A stretch of 54,440 nucleotides of DNA, taken from the NCBI RefSeq assembly GCF_003611695.1, contig NZ_RAWE01000048.1, forward strand, positions 1 through 54,440, given 5' to 3'. Of this stretch, positions 27,969-39,100 are shown piece after piece (within the stretch, counting starts at the first letter, position 1; every line of letters begins with the position of its first letter). The translations under genes were made by a program, and so were the position numbers. Source of the DNA: Corallococcus carmarthensis (GTDB lineage: Bacteria > Myxococcota > Myxococcia > Myxococcales > Myxococcaceae). The notes beneath the pieces were generated by a model. It was not told the DNA's origin. It did no database searches and saw only the letters and a list, made by a program, of their open reading frames with translations.

Positions 27969-29363
27969 CTAACCGTTCAGCGCCTTGGAGAGCGCCTCGA
28001 CGATTTCGCGGGCGTACGCCTCGTTGCGCGCCGCGTCCTCGCCCTCAATCAGGACGCGGGCCTTGGGCTCCGTGCCGGAGAAGCGCACCAGCACGCGGCC
28101 ATTATTGCCCAGCTTCTGCTCCACGTTCTTGATGGCCTTCATCACCGTGGGCAGCTCGCCCAGCTCGCGCTTCTGTTTCACCACGACGTTGAGCAGCGTC
28201 TGCGGCACCGGCTGGAAGATGGAGGCCAGCTCCGACAGCGGCTTCTGCTGACGGCACATCACGGCCAGCAGCTGCAGCGCCGCGAGCGTGCCGTCGCCCG
28301 TGGTGGTGTGGTTCAGGAAGATGAGGTGGCCGCTCTGCTCGCCGCCCAGGCTGTAGCCATTGCGGCGCATCTCGTCCACGACGTGCCGGTCACCAACGCG
28401 CGTGCGGACGACCTTCACGCCCCACTGCGACACCGCGCGCTCCAGGCCGATGTTGCTCATCACCGTGGAGACGAGCGTCTTCTTCTTCAGCTCCTTGCGC
28501 GCGACGAGCTCACCCGTGCAGATGGCCATGATGGCATCGCCGTCCACGACGTTGCCCTTCTCGTCCACGACGATGAGGCGGTCCGCGTCGCCGTCCAGCG
28601 CGACGCCCAGGTGGGCGCCGTGCTTCACCACCGCCTTGGCCAGGCCCTCCGGGTGGAGCGCGCCGCACTTGTGGTTGATGTTCTTGCCGTCCGGGGACAC
28701 GCCCAGCGCGATGACCTTCGCGCCCAGCTCCTCCAGCACCGCCGGCGCCGTGCGGTACGCCGCGCCGTTGGCGCAGTCCACCACGATGGTCATCCCCTCC
28801 AGCGTCAGCTCGCGGGGGAACGTGGCCTTCAGGTAGACGATGTAGCGGCCGCGCGCGTCGTCCAGGCGGATGGCCCGGCCGATCTTCGTCGCCGTGGGGC
28901 GGATGTTGTCGATCTCGCCGCTGGAGACCAGCTCTTCAATCTTGGCCTCCGTCTCATCCGGCAGCTTGAAGCCGTCGCGCCAGAAGAACTTGATGCCGTT
29001 GTCCTGGTACGGGTTGTGGGACGCCGAGATGACGGCGCCCGCGTCCGCGCGCATGGACGTGGTGAGGTTGGAGATACCGGGCGTGGGCAGCGGGCCCACC
29101 TGCTCCACGTCGACGCCCATGGAGATGAGGCCGGCGGACAGGGCCTGCTCCAGCATGTAACCGGAGAGGCGCGTGTCCTTGCCCACGATGACGCGGTGGC
29201 GGTGCGGACCGTTGCGGATGAGGTACGCCAGGGCGCGGCCGAGCTTCATCGCGACCTCGGCCGTCATCGGATAGACGTTGGCGACACCACGAACGCCGTC
29301 CGTGCCGAACAGCCGCTCCGTCTTCTGAGCTTCCTTGGGGGGCATGTCCATCCTGTACGCCAT
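27969..29363 (-). CDS. glmM: phosphoglucosamine mutase
   Basis: A 464-residue enzyme converting glucosamine 6-phosphate to glucosamine 1-phosphate for peptidoglycan and LPS precursors. The four phosphohexomutase motifs are visible: active phosphoserine [16 protein letters not shown], metal loop DGDADR, sugar-binding GEQSGH and phosphate-binding [17 protein letters not shown] at 29363 has GGAG 8 bases before it, which adds a few residues ahead of [11 protein letters not shown]. Its own promoter is likely in the 164-base gap after folP. Confidence 0.96.
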   Translation of the reverse strand: MAYRMDMPPKEAQKTERLFGTDGVRGVANVYPMTAEVAMKLGRALAYLIRNGPHRHRVIVGKDTRLSGYMLEQALSAGLISMGVDVEQVGPLPTPGISNLTTSMRADAGAVISASHNPYQDNGIKFFWRDGFKLPDETEAKIEELVSSGEIDNIRPTATKIGRAIRLDDARGRYIVYLKATFPRELTLEGMTIVVDCANGAAYRTAPAVLEELGAKVIALGVSPDGKNINHKCGALHPEGLAKAVVKHGAHLGVALDGDADRLIVVDEKGNVVDGDAIMAICTGELVARKELKKKTLVSTVMSNIGLERAVSQWGVKVVRTRVGDRHVVDEMRRNGYSLGGEQSGHLIFLNHTTTGDGTLAALQLLAVMCRQQKPLSELASIFQPVPQTLLNVVVKQKRELGELPTVMKAIKNVEQKLGNNGRVLVRFSGTEPKARVLIEGEDAARNEAYAREIVEALSKALNG

Positions 29364-29447
29364 GTGTGCCGCTCCACCTTTCCCATTGCCGGAAGGGCTC
29401 CGGCCACTCGCGTCCGGGGCTTATACCCCGTCCGGCACGTGGGCCCG

Positions 29448-29476
29448 AAGCTAGGGATGCGGTGCCACCCAGGCAA
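29448..29476 (-). promoter_or_regulatory. candidate promoter of glmM
   Basis: On the minus strand TTGCCT (29471-29476) and TAGCTT (29448-29453) are separated by exactly 17 bases. The start would be near 29441, about 80 bases before the glmM ATG. The form resembles the tRNA promoter in this window (TTGCCG with 17-base spacer). Confidence 0.5.
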
Positions 29477-29527
29477 GCGCCCGGGCGTGCGCACCCGTCC
29501 CCTTTGCGACGCAAGGGCTTGCACCCG

Positions 29528-30751
29528 TCAGCCGCCGTACAGGTCGCCCCCACCCCGGGCGCCTCGGATGGCGTCCGCCACCGCGAGCGCGTCCCGGGCC
29601 TCCGCCACGTCGTGCACCCGCACCACGTCCGCGCCGCCCAGGACGGCCATGGCCGCCACCGAGCCCAGGGTGGCCGCCAGGCGCTCCTGGGGGCCCTTGC
29701 CGCCCGTCAGCTTCCCGAGGAAGGACTTGCGGCTGGTGCCCACCAGCAGGGGCTGCCCCAGCCCACGCAGCTCTTCCAGCCGGCGCAGCAGGAAGAGGTT
29801 GTGCTCCAGCGTCTTGCCGAACCCGATGCCCGGATCCACGAGGATGCGCTCGCGCGGGATGCCCGCCTCGGTGGCCTGGAACATCCCCTCCTCCAGGTAG
29901 TCCATCACCTCGCCCACCACGTCCGCGTACTGGGGCGCCTGCTGCATCGTCTTGGGCATGCCCTGGGTGTGCATCAGGCAACACGCGGCGCCTGCCGCGG
30001 CCACCACGCCCGCCAGCGCCGGGTCCGAGTGGAAGCCGGTGACGTCGTTGATGAGGTGGGCCCCGGCCTTGAGCGCCTCCTTCGCCACCGCCGCCTTCAT
30101 GGTGTCCACGGAGATGGGCACGGTGGAGCGGCGCTTGATGCCCTCCACCACCTGGAGGATGCGCGACAGCTCCTCGTCCACGGACACCGGGAGGGAGCCC
30201 GGCCGGGTGGACTCGCCGCCCACGTCGAGGATGTCCGCGCCCGCGTCCACCAGCTTCAGCGCGTGCTCCACGGCGCTGGAGGCGTCCGGGAAGCGGCCGC
30301 CGTCGGAGAAGCTGTCCGGCGTCACGTTCACCACGCCCATGAGGTACGTGCGCGTGCCCCACTCGAACCGGCGCCCGCTCAGGGTCAGCGCCGGCATGGG
30401 CGCGGGGGACAGCACCTCCTCCAGCACGCGCGCCAGGCCGTCCGTGCGGGGGGACTTCCTGGCGAGCGAGATCAGCCGGTCGAACTGCTGGCGGCTGCCG
30501 GACAGGAGCACCTCGCCGGGATGGTCCAGGTGTCCACCCGGCGTCCAGGTGGGCAGCTTCTCGCGCTCCTTGGAGCCATACGGCGGGACCAGCTCCTCCT
30601 CGTAGGAGGGACGGCCCCCGGTGATGAGCACGTGGGCGTAGCCCAGCTCTCGCGTCAGGTGCTCGCGGTTGCGGGCGGACAGGTTCAGGCGGCGGAGGAC
30701 CAGCGACAGGTCCTCGGGACGATCACGGGAGATGAGGCGGGCGCGCAGCAC
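29528..30751 (-). CDS. folP: dihydropteroate synthase with N-terminal extension
   Basis: A 407-residue protein. The C-terminal part (about 125-400) is a complete dihydropteroate synthase that joins pterin diphosphate and p-aminobenzoate in folate synthesis: MGVVNVTPDSFSDGG, DVGGESTRPGS, DPGIGFGKT, GTSRKSFLGKLTG and VRVHDVAEARDAL. About 120 extra N-terminal residues (RLISRDRPEDLSLVLRRLNL and on, ending ISLARKSPRTDG) are not part of the usual 270-residue enzyme and show no motif I know. GTG at 30751 is the start that keeps the extension; its ribosome site is weak. It lies between ftsH and glmM, all leftward. Confidence 0.93.
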   Translation of the reverse strand: MLRARLISRDRPEDLSLVLRRLNLSARNREHLTRELGYAHVLITGGRPSYEEELVPPYGSKEREKLPTWTPGGHLDHPGEVLLSGSRQQFDRLISLARKSPRTDGLARVLEEVLSPAPMPALTLSGRRFEWGTRTYLMGVVNVTPDSFSDGGRFPDASSAVEHALKLVDAGADILDVGGESTRPGSLPVSVDEELSRILQVVEGIKRRSTVPISVDTMKAAVAKEALKAGAHLINDVTGFHSDPALAGVVAAAGAACCLMHTQGMPKTMQQAPQYADVVGEVMDYLEEGMFQATEAGIPRERILVDPGIGFGKTLEHNLFLLRRLEELRGLGQPLLVGTSRKSFLGKLTGGKGPQERLAATLGSVAAMAVLGGADVVRVHDVAEARDALAVADAIRGARGGGDLYGG

Positions 30752-30858
30752 GGTCAGGACCCCTTCAGAGCGTGAGGGCGGCGAGGGGTCAGTGTCGCCG
30801 CTTCGCCCGGTCCAGGGAAGGGAGGACGGCGGGAACGCGCGCGTGAAGCCGCAAAGCA

Positions 30859-30892
30859 GAAGGCCCTCCCCGGTTCCATGGGAAGGGCCTTC
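30859..30892 (-). terminator. hairpin downstream of ftsH copy 2
   Basis: GAAGGCCC (30859-30866) pairs with GGGCCTTC (30885-30892) with a partial inner stem. It sits between the ftsH stop and folP. The following minus-strand sequence (TGCTTTGCGG) has only a short U-run, so termination may be partial. Confidence 0.5.
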
Positions 30893-30921
30893 GTCACTTC
30901 AGGAGGGAACCGGGAAGGGCG

Positions 30922-32838
<1,917 letters not shown>

Positions 32839-32947
32839 GTTTCAGCTGCCCTTTCGGTACTCGGCGGGATGAGGGCCGTGCCAGGAGGAACCCTGGCGAA
32901 GTTCGTCATGTGCCCGGCGCCCGCCCGTGTGCAGGCCAGCGACGGAC

Positions 32948-32975
32948 CGTATCAGCAACAGTAAAAAGCCCTCAA
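32948..32975 (-). promoter_or_regulatory. candidate promoter of ftsH copy 2
   Basis: In the AT-richer gap between tilS and ftsH, the minus strand has TTGAGG (32970-32975), a 16-base spacer that includes a TTTTTA run, and GATACG (32948-32953). The leader would be about 100 bases. The -10 match is modest. Confidence 0.4.
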
Positions 32976-33019
32976 CTATTTAGGGGACCGCGACCATCCC
33001 CCGTTTCGAAGCATCGACT

Positions 33020-34387
33020 CTATAACGGAGGGGTCCGCCGTTCGCTTGAAGCCGGCGGGAACGCCCACAGCGAGTGTCGGCAAGCCATCTCGCGCGAAGG
33101 CGCCCCGGGTTCGACGGAGCGCGGCAGGAGCCCGGGAAGCCACAGCGGGGCATCGCGCGCGTCCACCACCACGGGCTGCGCGGCCCGCGCCTCCGCCGGG
33201 ATCCGGGCATCCACCAGCGCGTCCTGCACCTTGCGATGGCCCGCGCGCGTGCGGACGCGGTCGCCCTGCTTCCTCGAACGTACCGTGAGTGGCCACGCTG
33301 TCCCCTCCTCCAACATCAAGCCCAACACTCCCGGGGGAGCGGATCCTTCCGCCACCTGGAAGCGCCACGCACCAAAGTTCCCCTGGGCCCCCGGTCCTGG
33401 GAGCACCAGCGGCGAGGGAGGCGCTTCCCGTTCGCACCCCACGCAGCGCACCCGCCCGCCGGTCACCTTCAGGAGGAGGCCGTCGCTGAGAGCCACGGCG
33501 CCCCCGCGCGCCACCACGTCCCGCGTGCGCTCCAGCGTGGCGTGGTCCACCCGCGCGCCCGCCACGCCCAGCAGCCGGGCGAGCACCCGGCGCGACAGCG
33601 GAGGCTCCAGCGCGCGCAGCCCCACGGCGTCCAGCCCTCCTCCAGGCAGCGCCAGCCGCTCCCAGGCCGCGTCCGCCAGCCCGGCGAGCAGGGCTTCGTC
33701 CTCGGAGGCGAGGCGCGCGAAAGTGGCCAGGTGCTCCACGGTGCTGAAGCCCGCCGCGCGGTTCAGCGCGGGAAGCACGTCCAGGCGCATGCGCGTGCGG
33801 AAGAGGGAGGGATCCGCGTTCATCGGATCACGCACGAACCCCACCTCCTCGGTGGCCAGGAAGGCGAGCACGTCCTCGCGCGAGCACGCGAGCAGCGGGC
33901 GGAGGAGCGTGGGTGCCCGGGCGTGGATGGCTCGTGCGCCCCGGAGCGCGGCGCCGCGGGACAGGCGCATCAGCAGCGTTTCGGCCTGGTCGTCGAGCGT
34001 GTGGCCGGTGGCCACGAAGTCCAGTCCGCGCTCCTGCCGCAGGACCTCCAGGGTCGCGTAGCGCGCCGCTCGCGCCCGGGCCTCCATCCCCGCGCCGGGC
34101 GACAGCGCGAGCCGCCGGACGTGGCAGGTCAGGCCCAGGCGTGCGGCCAGGCCGACGACGGAGGTCACCTCCTCCGCGGCTTCCGCCCGGAGGCCATGGT
34201 CCACCGTCGCCACCTCCACGCGCAGCGCCAGCGCCTCGCGAACACGCGCCGTTCCCACGAGGAGCGCGGTGGAGTCCGCCCCTCCGGAGACCGCGAGCAG
34301 CACCGAGCGGGAGGCGGCGCCGTGCCCGGCATAGGAGCGGGCGAGCGCGGCGGGCAGCGAGGGACGTTCAGGAGACGCGCGAGGCAT
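33020..34387 (-). CDS. tilS: tRNA(Ile)-lysidine synthetase
   Basis: A 455-residue N-type ATP pyrophosphatase. The PP-loop is LLAVSGGADSTALL near residue 30; other TilS marks are VDHGLR, ATGHTLDDQAETLLMRLSRG and RPLLACSREDV, with a C-terminal substrate-binding domain (RKQGDRVRTRAGHRKVQDALVD split by the usual basic segment). It converts C34 of the minor tRNA-Ile to lysidine so that it reads AUA. It is the first gene of the leftward cluster leading to ftsH. ATG at 34387. Confidence 0.95.
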   Translation of the reverse strand: MPRASPERPSLPAALARSYAGHGAASRSVLLAVSGGADSTALLVGTARVREALALRVEVATVDHGLRAEAAEEVTSVVGLAARLGLTCHVRRLALSPGAGMEARARAARYATLEVLRQERGLDFVATGHTLDDQAETLLMRLSRGAALRGARAIHARAPTLLRPLLACSREDVLAFLATEEVGFVRDPMNADPSLFRTRMRLDVLPALNRAAGFSTVEHLATFARLASEDEALLAGLADAAWERLALPGGGLDAVGLRALEPPLSRRVLARLLGVAGARVDHATLERTRDVVARGGAVALSDGLLLKVTGGRVRCVGCEREAPPSPLVLPGPGAQGNFGAWRFQVAEGSAPPGVLGLMLEEGTAWPLTVRSRKQGDRVRTRAGHRKVQDALVDARIPAEARAAQPVVVDARDAPLWLPGLLPRSVEPGAPSREMACRHSLWAFPPASSERRTPPL

Positions 34388-34586
34388 GGCGCCAGCGATG
34401 GAATGGAGGGAGGGGTGACCGGGTTACAGATTCGCGGTGGGCGGAAGGCGTGGGAATGCGTTCCATGATTCCCACAATGGATGGACGCGGGGCGGAAATA
34501 GAACGGCGCCCCACGGTTGTTGGTCGGACGTTCTGGACTTCATGACGTTGGACCTAGGGGTCCCCCCCCTCCCCCTCTGGGTCCAC

Positions 34587-34619
34587 GGGGCCGCTCGGAG
34601 ATTCGCTCCCTGCGGTCCC
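34587..34619 (+). ncRNA. conserved-looking stem of a possible small RNA or leader
   Basis: GGGGCCGC (34587-34594) pairs with GCGGTCCC (34612-34619; one G-U), and inside it GGAG (34597-34600) pairs with CTCC (34606-34609) around ATTCG, with symmetric TC/CT internal loops. An intrinsic terminator follows 11 bases later, so a transcript with two stacked hairpins should end near 34671. Its 5' end is not visible. No known RNA family (SRP, 6S, tmRNA, RNase P, Pxr) was recognised. Confidence 0.4.
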
Positions 34620-34628
34620 TCTTTCCGA

Positions 34629-34671
34629 AGCGCCCCGGTCTCCCTCGTGGAGGCCGGGGCGTTTCTCTTTT
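34629..34671 (+). terminator. strong intrinsic terminator upstream of the TIGR04563 genes
   Basis: A 13-bp stem, CGCCCCGGTCTCC (34631-34643) with GGAGGCCGGGGCG (34649-34661; one G-U), a 5-base loop CTCGT, and then TTTCTCTTTT. This is the best terminator in the window, yet no plus-strand gene ends here; the nearest upstream gene (tilS) points the other way. Confidence 0.85.
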
Positions 34672-34820
34672 CAGCTGTCAATGCAGTGTCGGAAGCGGAG
34701 CGTTCAGCACTCGGGCGCACGCTTGAGTGCTCCGAAACCGTTGACCCTTCAGGGCGTCTGTCGGATAACCGCTCCGGTGTGTTCAGGTCGTCACCTCGAA
34801 TCCGCCCCGGAGACCCAGGC

Positions 34821-35030
34821 ATGGCAGGCACCGACAAGCGCAAGCAGTCGCTGTACTTCCCCGAGGAGATGCTGAAGGAGATCCAGGAGGAGGCGAACCG
34901 GCAGGACCGTTCCCTCTCATGGGTGGTGCAGCAGGCCTGGAAGATCGCCCGCGACCGCATCAAGTCATTCCCTGCCGTGAACGACGTCACTGGCGACGAG
35001 CGCACGGACCCGCGCGAAGAAAGGCCGTAA
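34821..35030 (+). CDS. TIGR04563-type small protein (first of a tandem pair)
   Basis: A 69-residue protein. The core RKQSLYFPEEMLKEIQEEAN and the following RQDRSLSWVVQQAWKIAR match the family TIGR04563, known from myxobacteria and relatives (recalled, not searched). The beta strand followed by two helices resembles a ribbon-helix-helix DNA-binding fold, so a role in transcription is likely but not shown. ATG at 34821 has GGAG 9 bases upstream; the longer frame reads through the terminator region. Its paralogue starts 9 bases after its stop codon. Confidence 0.82.
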   Translation: MAGTDKRKQSLYFPEEMLKEIQEEANRQDRSLSWVVQQAWKIARDRIKSFPAVNDVTGDERTDPREERP

Positions 35031-35039
35031 GGCAGGGCC

Positions 35040-35321
35040 ATGGCCACCACGGATCACCGCAAGCAGTCACTCTATTTTCCCGAGGACATGCTGGAAGAGA
35101 TCCAGCGCGAGGCGACGCGACAGGATCGTTCCCTGTCGTGGATCGTCCAGCAGGCGTGGAAGGTCGCCCGCGCCGACATCCGTCGGATGCCTTCGGTCAA
35201 TGACGTGCTGGGCCCCCTGCCGCCACGGCCGGTGGCCGCCGCGGCGCAGACGGCCACCTCCGCTCCGGCGGTGGTGACGGCCAGCGCCCCGGCCTCATCG
35301 GACGAGCCCTCCAAGACGTAA
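35040..35321 (+). CDS. TIGR04563-type small protein (second of a tandem pair)
   Basis: A 93-residue paralogue of the preceding gene: RKQSLYFPEDMLEEIQREAT then RQDRSLSWIVQQAWKVAR, over 80% alike in the core by eye. The tail of 35 residues is Ala/Pro/Thr-rich and unrelated to that of the first copy. The 9-base gap between stop and start shows tandem duplication and co-transcription. Two related ribbon-helix-helix-like subunits could form a heterodimer. Confidence 0.82.
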   Translation: MATTDHRKQSLYFPEDMLEEIQREATRQDRSLSWIVQQAWKVARADIRRMPSVNDVLGPLPPRPVAAAAQTATSAPAVVTASAPASSDEPSKT

Positions 35322-35367
35322 GGGGCCGTCCACCCCGGCCCTCGCAAGCCTTCCTCCGCGCGCGACG

Positions 35368-36198
35368 TCAGCGCGGAGCGGGCCGGGCGGGCCGGGCACA
35401 GTTATCGAAGACGATGCGTGGGGCTTCCTTCAGCGCCTGGACCGGGCTGGGGTACGTGCTCTTCATGTACGCCGCCGCGATGTTGGCGTCCGTGCCGCCC
35501 AGCTTGCGCGCCGTCACCGGGTTGCGGTCCGGGTCCTGTCCGGCGTTGCCCAGGATGCCGCCGTAGCCGTCCCCGCCATCCAGCACGAACGTGGACATCG
35601 CCACGCGGTAGCGGATGGACGCGTCGTCGCGCGCGGGGATGGACACCGTGCGGCCCTTCACGCGCAGCTCCGTCACGCGCTGGCCCGCGGCACGCGCGCA
35701 GTCCACGCGCAGGGTGGTGCCGTCGGACACGTGGAGGAACGCGCCGGACGGCGACACGATGGCCTGCCCTTCCAGCGCCAGCGCCTCCACGGAGTGTTCG
35801 AAGAGGCCCACGAGCTGCTTCTCCGTGAGGTCCACCGTCACGACGAGGTTCTCGAAGAGGATGACCTCGTGCAGGACGCCGTCGGTGAGCGGCCCCGTGC
35901 GCAGCGACGGCCGGGTGACGCACAGGCCTTCGTCGCGCAGCGAGCCGCCGTTGATGATGCCCAGCTCGGTGGGCTTCGCGGCGCCGTCCTCCGCGTGGAG
36001 GAACGCGTCCGCGGCCAGCTGCCCCAGCGCGTTGTTGTCGTGCCGGGTGAAGGCGGAGGCCAGCTGGACCTCTTCCCCCAGGTAGCCCACGACGGCGTCG
36101 GGGTCGTCCACCAGCGGGGTGCAGGAGTCGTTGTACGCGAGGCACCCGGGCAGGAGCGCGAGTGCCGCGAGCGCGGCGGTGAGGTGGCGGCGGTCCAT
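35368..36198 (-). CDS. lipoprotein with a lone 5'-nucleotidase C-terminal domain
   Basis: A 276-residue protein. The signal ends in a lipobox (LALLPGC, about residue 19). The mature part matches the 5'-nucleotidase C-terminal substrate-binding domain: LGQLAADAF, GIINGGSLRDEG, FENLVVTVDLTEKQLVGLFEHSVE and FVLDGGDGYGGILG. The N-terminal metallophosphatase domain that normally does the catalysis is absent, so it may only bind nucleotides or work with a separate phosphatase. Its ATG overlaps the TGA of the TonB-dependent receptor gene (TGATG), so the two are translated together. Confidence 0.85.
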   Translation of the reverse strand: MDRRHLTAALAALALLPGCLAYNDSCTPLVDDPDAVVGYLGEEVQLASAFTRHDNNALGQLAADAFLHAEDGAAKPTELGIINGGSLRDEGLCVTRPSLRTGPLTDGVLHEVILFENLVVTVDLTEKQLVGLFEHSVEALALEGQAIVSPSGAFLHVSDGTTLRVDCARAAGQRVTELRVKGRTVSIPARDDASIRYRVAMSTFVLDGGDGYGGILGNAGQDPDRNPVTARKLGGTDANIAAAYMKSTYPSPVQALKEAPRIVFDNCARPARPAPR

Positions 36199-39100
36199 CA
36201 GTAGAAGGCCCTCAGGGTGAGGTAGCCGGATACGCCCTCGCGAGGCAGCAGGCCGGTGACGCGGTCCGGGCGGGGCACGTCGTCGCGCAGGTCGTGGTCG
36301 AAGAGGTTCTGCGCGAAGAGCGTCACCTCGAAGTGCTCCCAGATGGGTTCGGTGCGCAGCTGCGCGGTGATGAGGCTGTAGGCGGGAATCTTGTAGCGGC
36401 GGATGAGCTCCAGCGTGGAGCGGTTGTTGTTGCGGCGCTCGGCGCCGGAGCGCACCACCACGTCCAGGTTCACCCAATCCCCCAGGGGCATGGACACGCC
36501 CGCGTTGAAGCGCGCCTGGGGCACGTCCGTGAGCAGGCGGGCCTGTTCCGGCAGCTCCAGGTCCTGCGCGCGTGACAGGCTGGCGTTGACCCACGCGGCG
36601 GCGCGCTTGGACGCCTCCAGGCGGGCCTCCGCCTCCACGCCGTACACGCGCACGCCCAGCTCGCGGTTGCGCAGGGGGACGATGTTGCCGCTGGTGTCCA
36701 CCGGGGTGATGGGCGAGGCGAAGTTCTGGAGGAAGCCGTTGGCGCGCACGCGCACGCGGGTGTCGCCGGCGGCCTGGACCAGGTCCACGCCCAGCTCGAA
36801 GGTGTCCACGGTGGTGGGCTGCAGGAGTGGGTTTCCCTCGAAGCGGCCCTGGTTGTAGTCGGTGTCGGGGATGCGCTCGACCAGCTCCTGGGGCGTGGGG
36901 GCACGGAAGGCGCGGCCGTACAGCGCCTTGAGGACGAGCGCGTCCGACGCGGCGATGACCAGACCCACGCGCGGGTTGACGCGCACCACCATCTTGCGGG
37001 CGTCGAGCGTGCCCGCGTCCGCGTCAGGCAATTGCGTGGCGTCCAGGCGCAGGCCGAAGGTGAGCGTGAGCGCGGAGAGGACGGTCCACTGGTCCTGCGC
37101 GGAGAGGCCCAGGTTGAGGCGGCTGGAGGCCGCGCCCTGCGTGAGGTCCACGAGCCCTTCGGGGGCGGCGGGGCTGGGGCGCAGGCGGCCGTCGAGCGTG
37201 TAGTTCGTGGTGTAGTCGTATTGGGACAGGGACTGCTGTTCCGCGACAAAGCCCAGGGTGAGGTGGTTCTCCTTCGCCAGCGCGAGGTCCGCGTCCACGG
37301 AGGCCGTCACGGTGCGCACGGTGACCTGCGTCTGTTCCTGGAGGCCGTCCGGGAAGAGGCGGTCCGCGCCGTCGCCGGTGCGGAAGTCGTGGGGCGTGAG
37401 CTGGAACAAACGGTCGGTGGACTGCTGATCGAAGCCCAGCCGGGCGCGCACCTGGCCGCCGTCGGAGAAGGGCCGCTCCCACGTGAGGTCGGCGAGGAGC
37501 ACGTTCCAGGACAGCTCCGAGTCATTGCCCACGGTGTCGAACAGGCCGACGAGGGCATCGCGCTTCTCCGCGAGGTAGCGCGCGGTGACGCCCACGCGGC
37601 CAGCGCTGTCCAGGCCGTAGGACACGCCTCCGCCCGCGTTGACGAGGAAGCGTCCGTCACGGGTGCGGCCCGCGGGTTCATCCACGTCGCGCAGACCCTG
37701 GTCCACGGACTCGTCGTCGAGTGCATCGTGGTCGATGACGAGCGAGTCCCCTTCCTGGGTCCACAGGTCCAGGTCCGCGAACAGGCGCAGGTCGCCGGTG
37801 GTATGCGCGGCGGACAGGTGGCCGTCGGTGGCGAGCGCGAGCCGGCCGTCGTCGCGGGGGACGCCGCCCGTGGTGACGGCGCCGCGCACGCCGTCGGAGT
37901 GGTTCGTGATGAGGTTGACGACGCCCTGGAAGGCGCCCGCGCCGTAGATGGCGGAGCCGGGGCCGCGGATGACCTCGATGCGCTCCAGGTTCTCCACCGG
38001 CAGGTTCATGAGGGCCTTGCCGTCGAAGAAGTTGTTGAGGCGGTGGCCGTCCAGGAGGAAGAGGACCTCCGCGTCGTTGCGCAGGCCCCGGATGGCGGTG
38101 CGGTGGAAGCCCTGCACGTCGCGGCTGACGGACACGCCGGGCACGACGTCCAGCACGTCCGACACCGTGCGGGCGCCCAGCGCGATCATCTGCGCGCGGT
38201 TGAAGGAAGCGCCAATGGCCGGCACGGTGCGGACGGCCTCCTCCTGGAGGGACGTCACCGCGAGCACGTCCTCCGCGCTGTAGAGCGCCAGGTCGTCATC
38301 CATGGCGGTGCGCGAGGAAGAAGAGGACGCGCGGGAGTCGGCGCGGGTATCCGGAGGGACGTCCGCGTTGAGCGCGGCCATGGCGTCGTCGGAGCTGGAG
38401 GCGCGGGACGCTCCGGTGTCCGTACGGCCGGGAGTCCGCGGGTCCGTACCGTTCGCGCGCGGCGAGGCACGCGAGTCGGATGCATCCGTGCGAGGCGCGG
38501 CGCGTGAGGCGTCCGTGCGGGACGAAGAGCTTGAATCTGTCGCATCCGTCCGGCTCGGGACTCGCGAGTCCGTACCGGCCACGCGGCTCGAAGCCCGTGG
38601 ATCAGAGGTCGCATCCGTTCGGCTCGGAGCGCGCGGGTCCGTACCGCTGGGGGTGCCGGGTGCTCGTGAATCGGAGGTCCCCGGCCGGGTGGACGAACGG
38701 GCGTCCACGCTGTCCGCACGATTCGGCGTCCGCGAATCGGGGGGCCCCGCCTGGGTCGACGCACGCGCATTCGTCCCATCCGGACGGCTCGTCGAAGGAG
38801 TCGGTGGTGGAGTGCGCGCGGGTTCATCGTCCTCCCCTCCCCCGGACGGCGGCGCGAAGGCATCGATGTCGGGCGCGGACTTCGGATCCTCGCGGGTTCC
38901 CTTGCGAACCGGCGGCGCCCGGACCGGCGGGGGCACCGGGGTCTGCGCTCCCACCATCACCCTCGCGGGCCGGAGCGCGGACATGAAGAGGGGCGTGCGC
39001 GCCCCATCCACCATCGCCGCCTCGATGAAGTACTCCACGCCGGGGGACACCATGTGCTCGGCGGGGAGGATCGCGCGGTACAGGTCTCCGTACTGGAGTT

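Larger units (their letters stand above)
34388..34820 (+). other. 433-base gene-free region with structured transcript and terminator
   Basis: No protein gene is supportable here. It must hold the tilS promoter (minus) and the promoter for the two TIGR04563 genes (plus). The plus strand from about 34540 to 34671 contains an inverted GGACC/GGTCC pair, a two-part hairpin and a strong terminator (listed separately). About 150 bases then remain before the first small gene. This layout fits a short non-coding RNA or an attenuated leader. Confidence 0.6.

Noticed and set aside
34500-34671. SRP RNA, 6S RNA, tmRNA or RNase P RNA
   Set aside because: None of the diagnostic conserved motifs of these RNAs was found in the segment.
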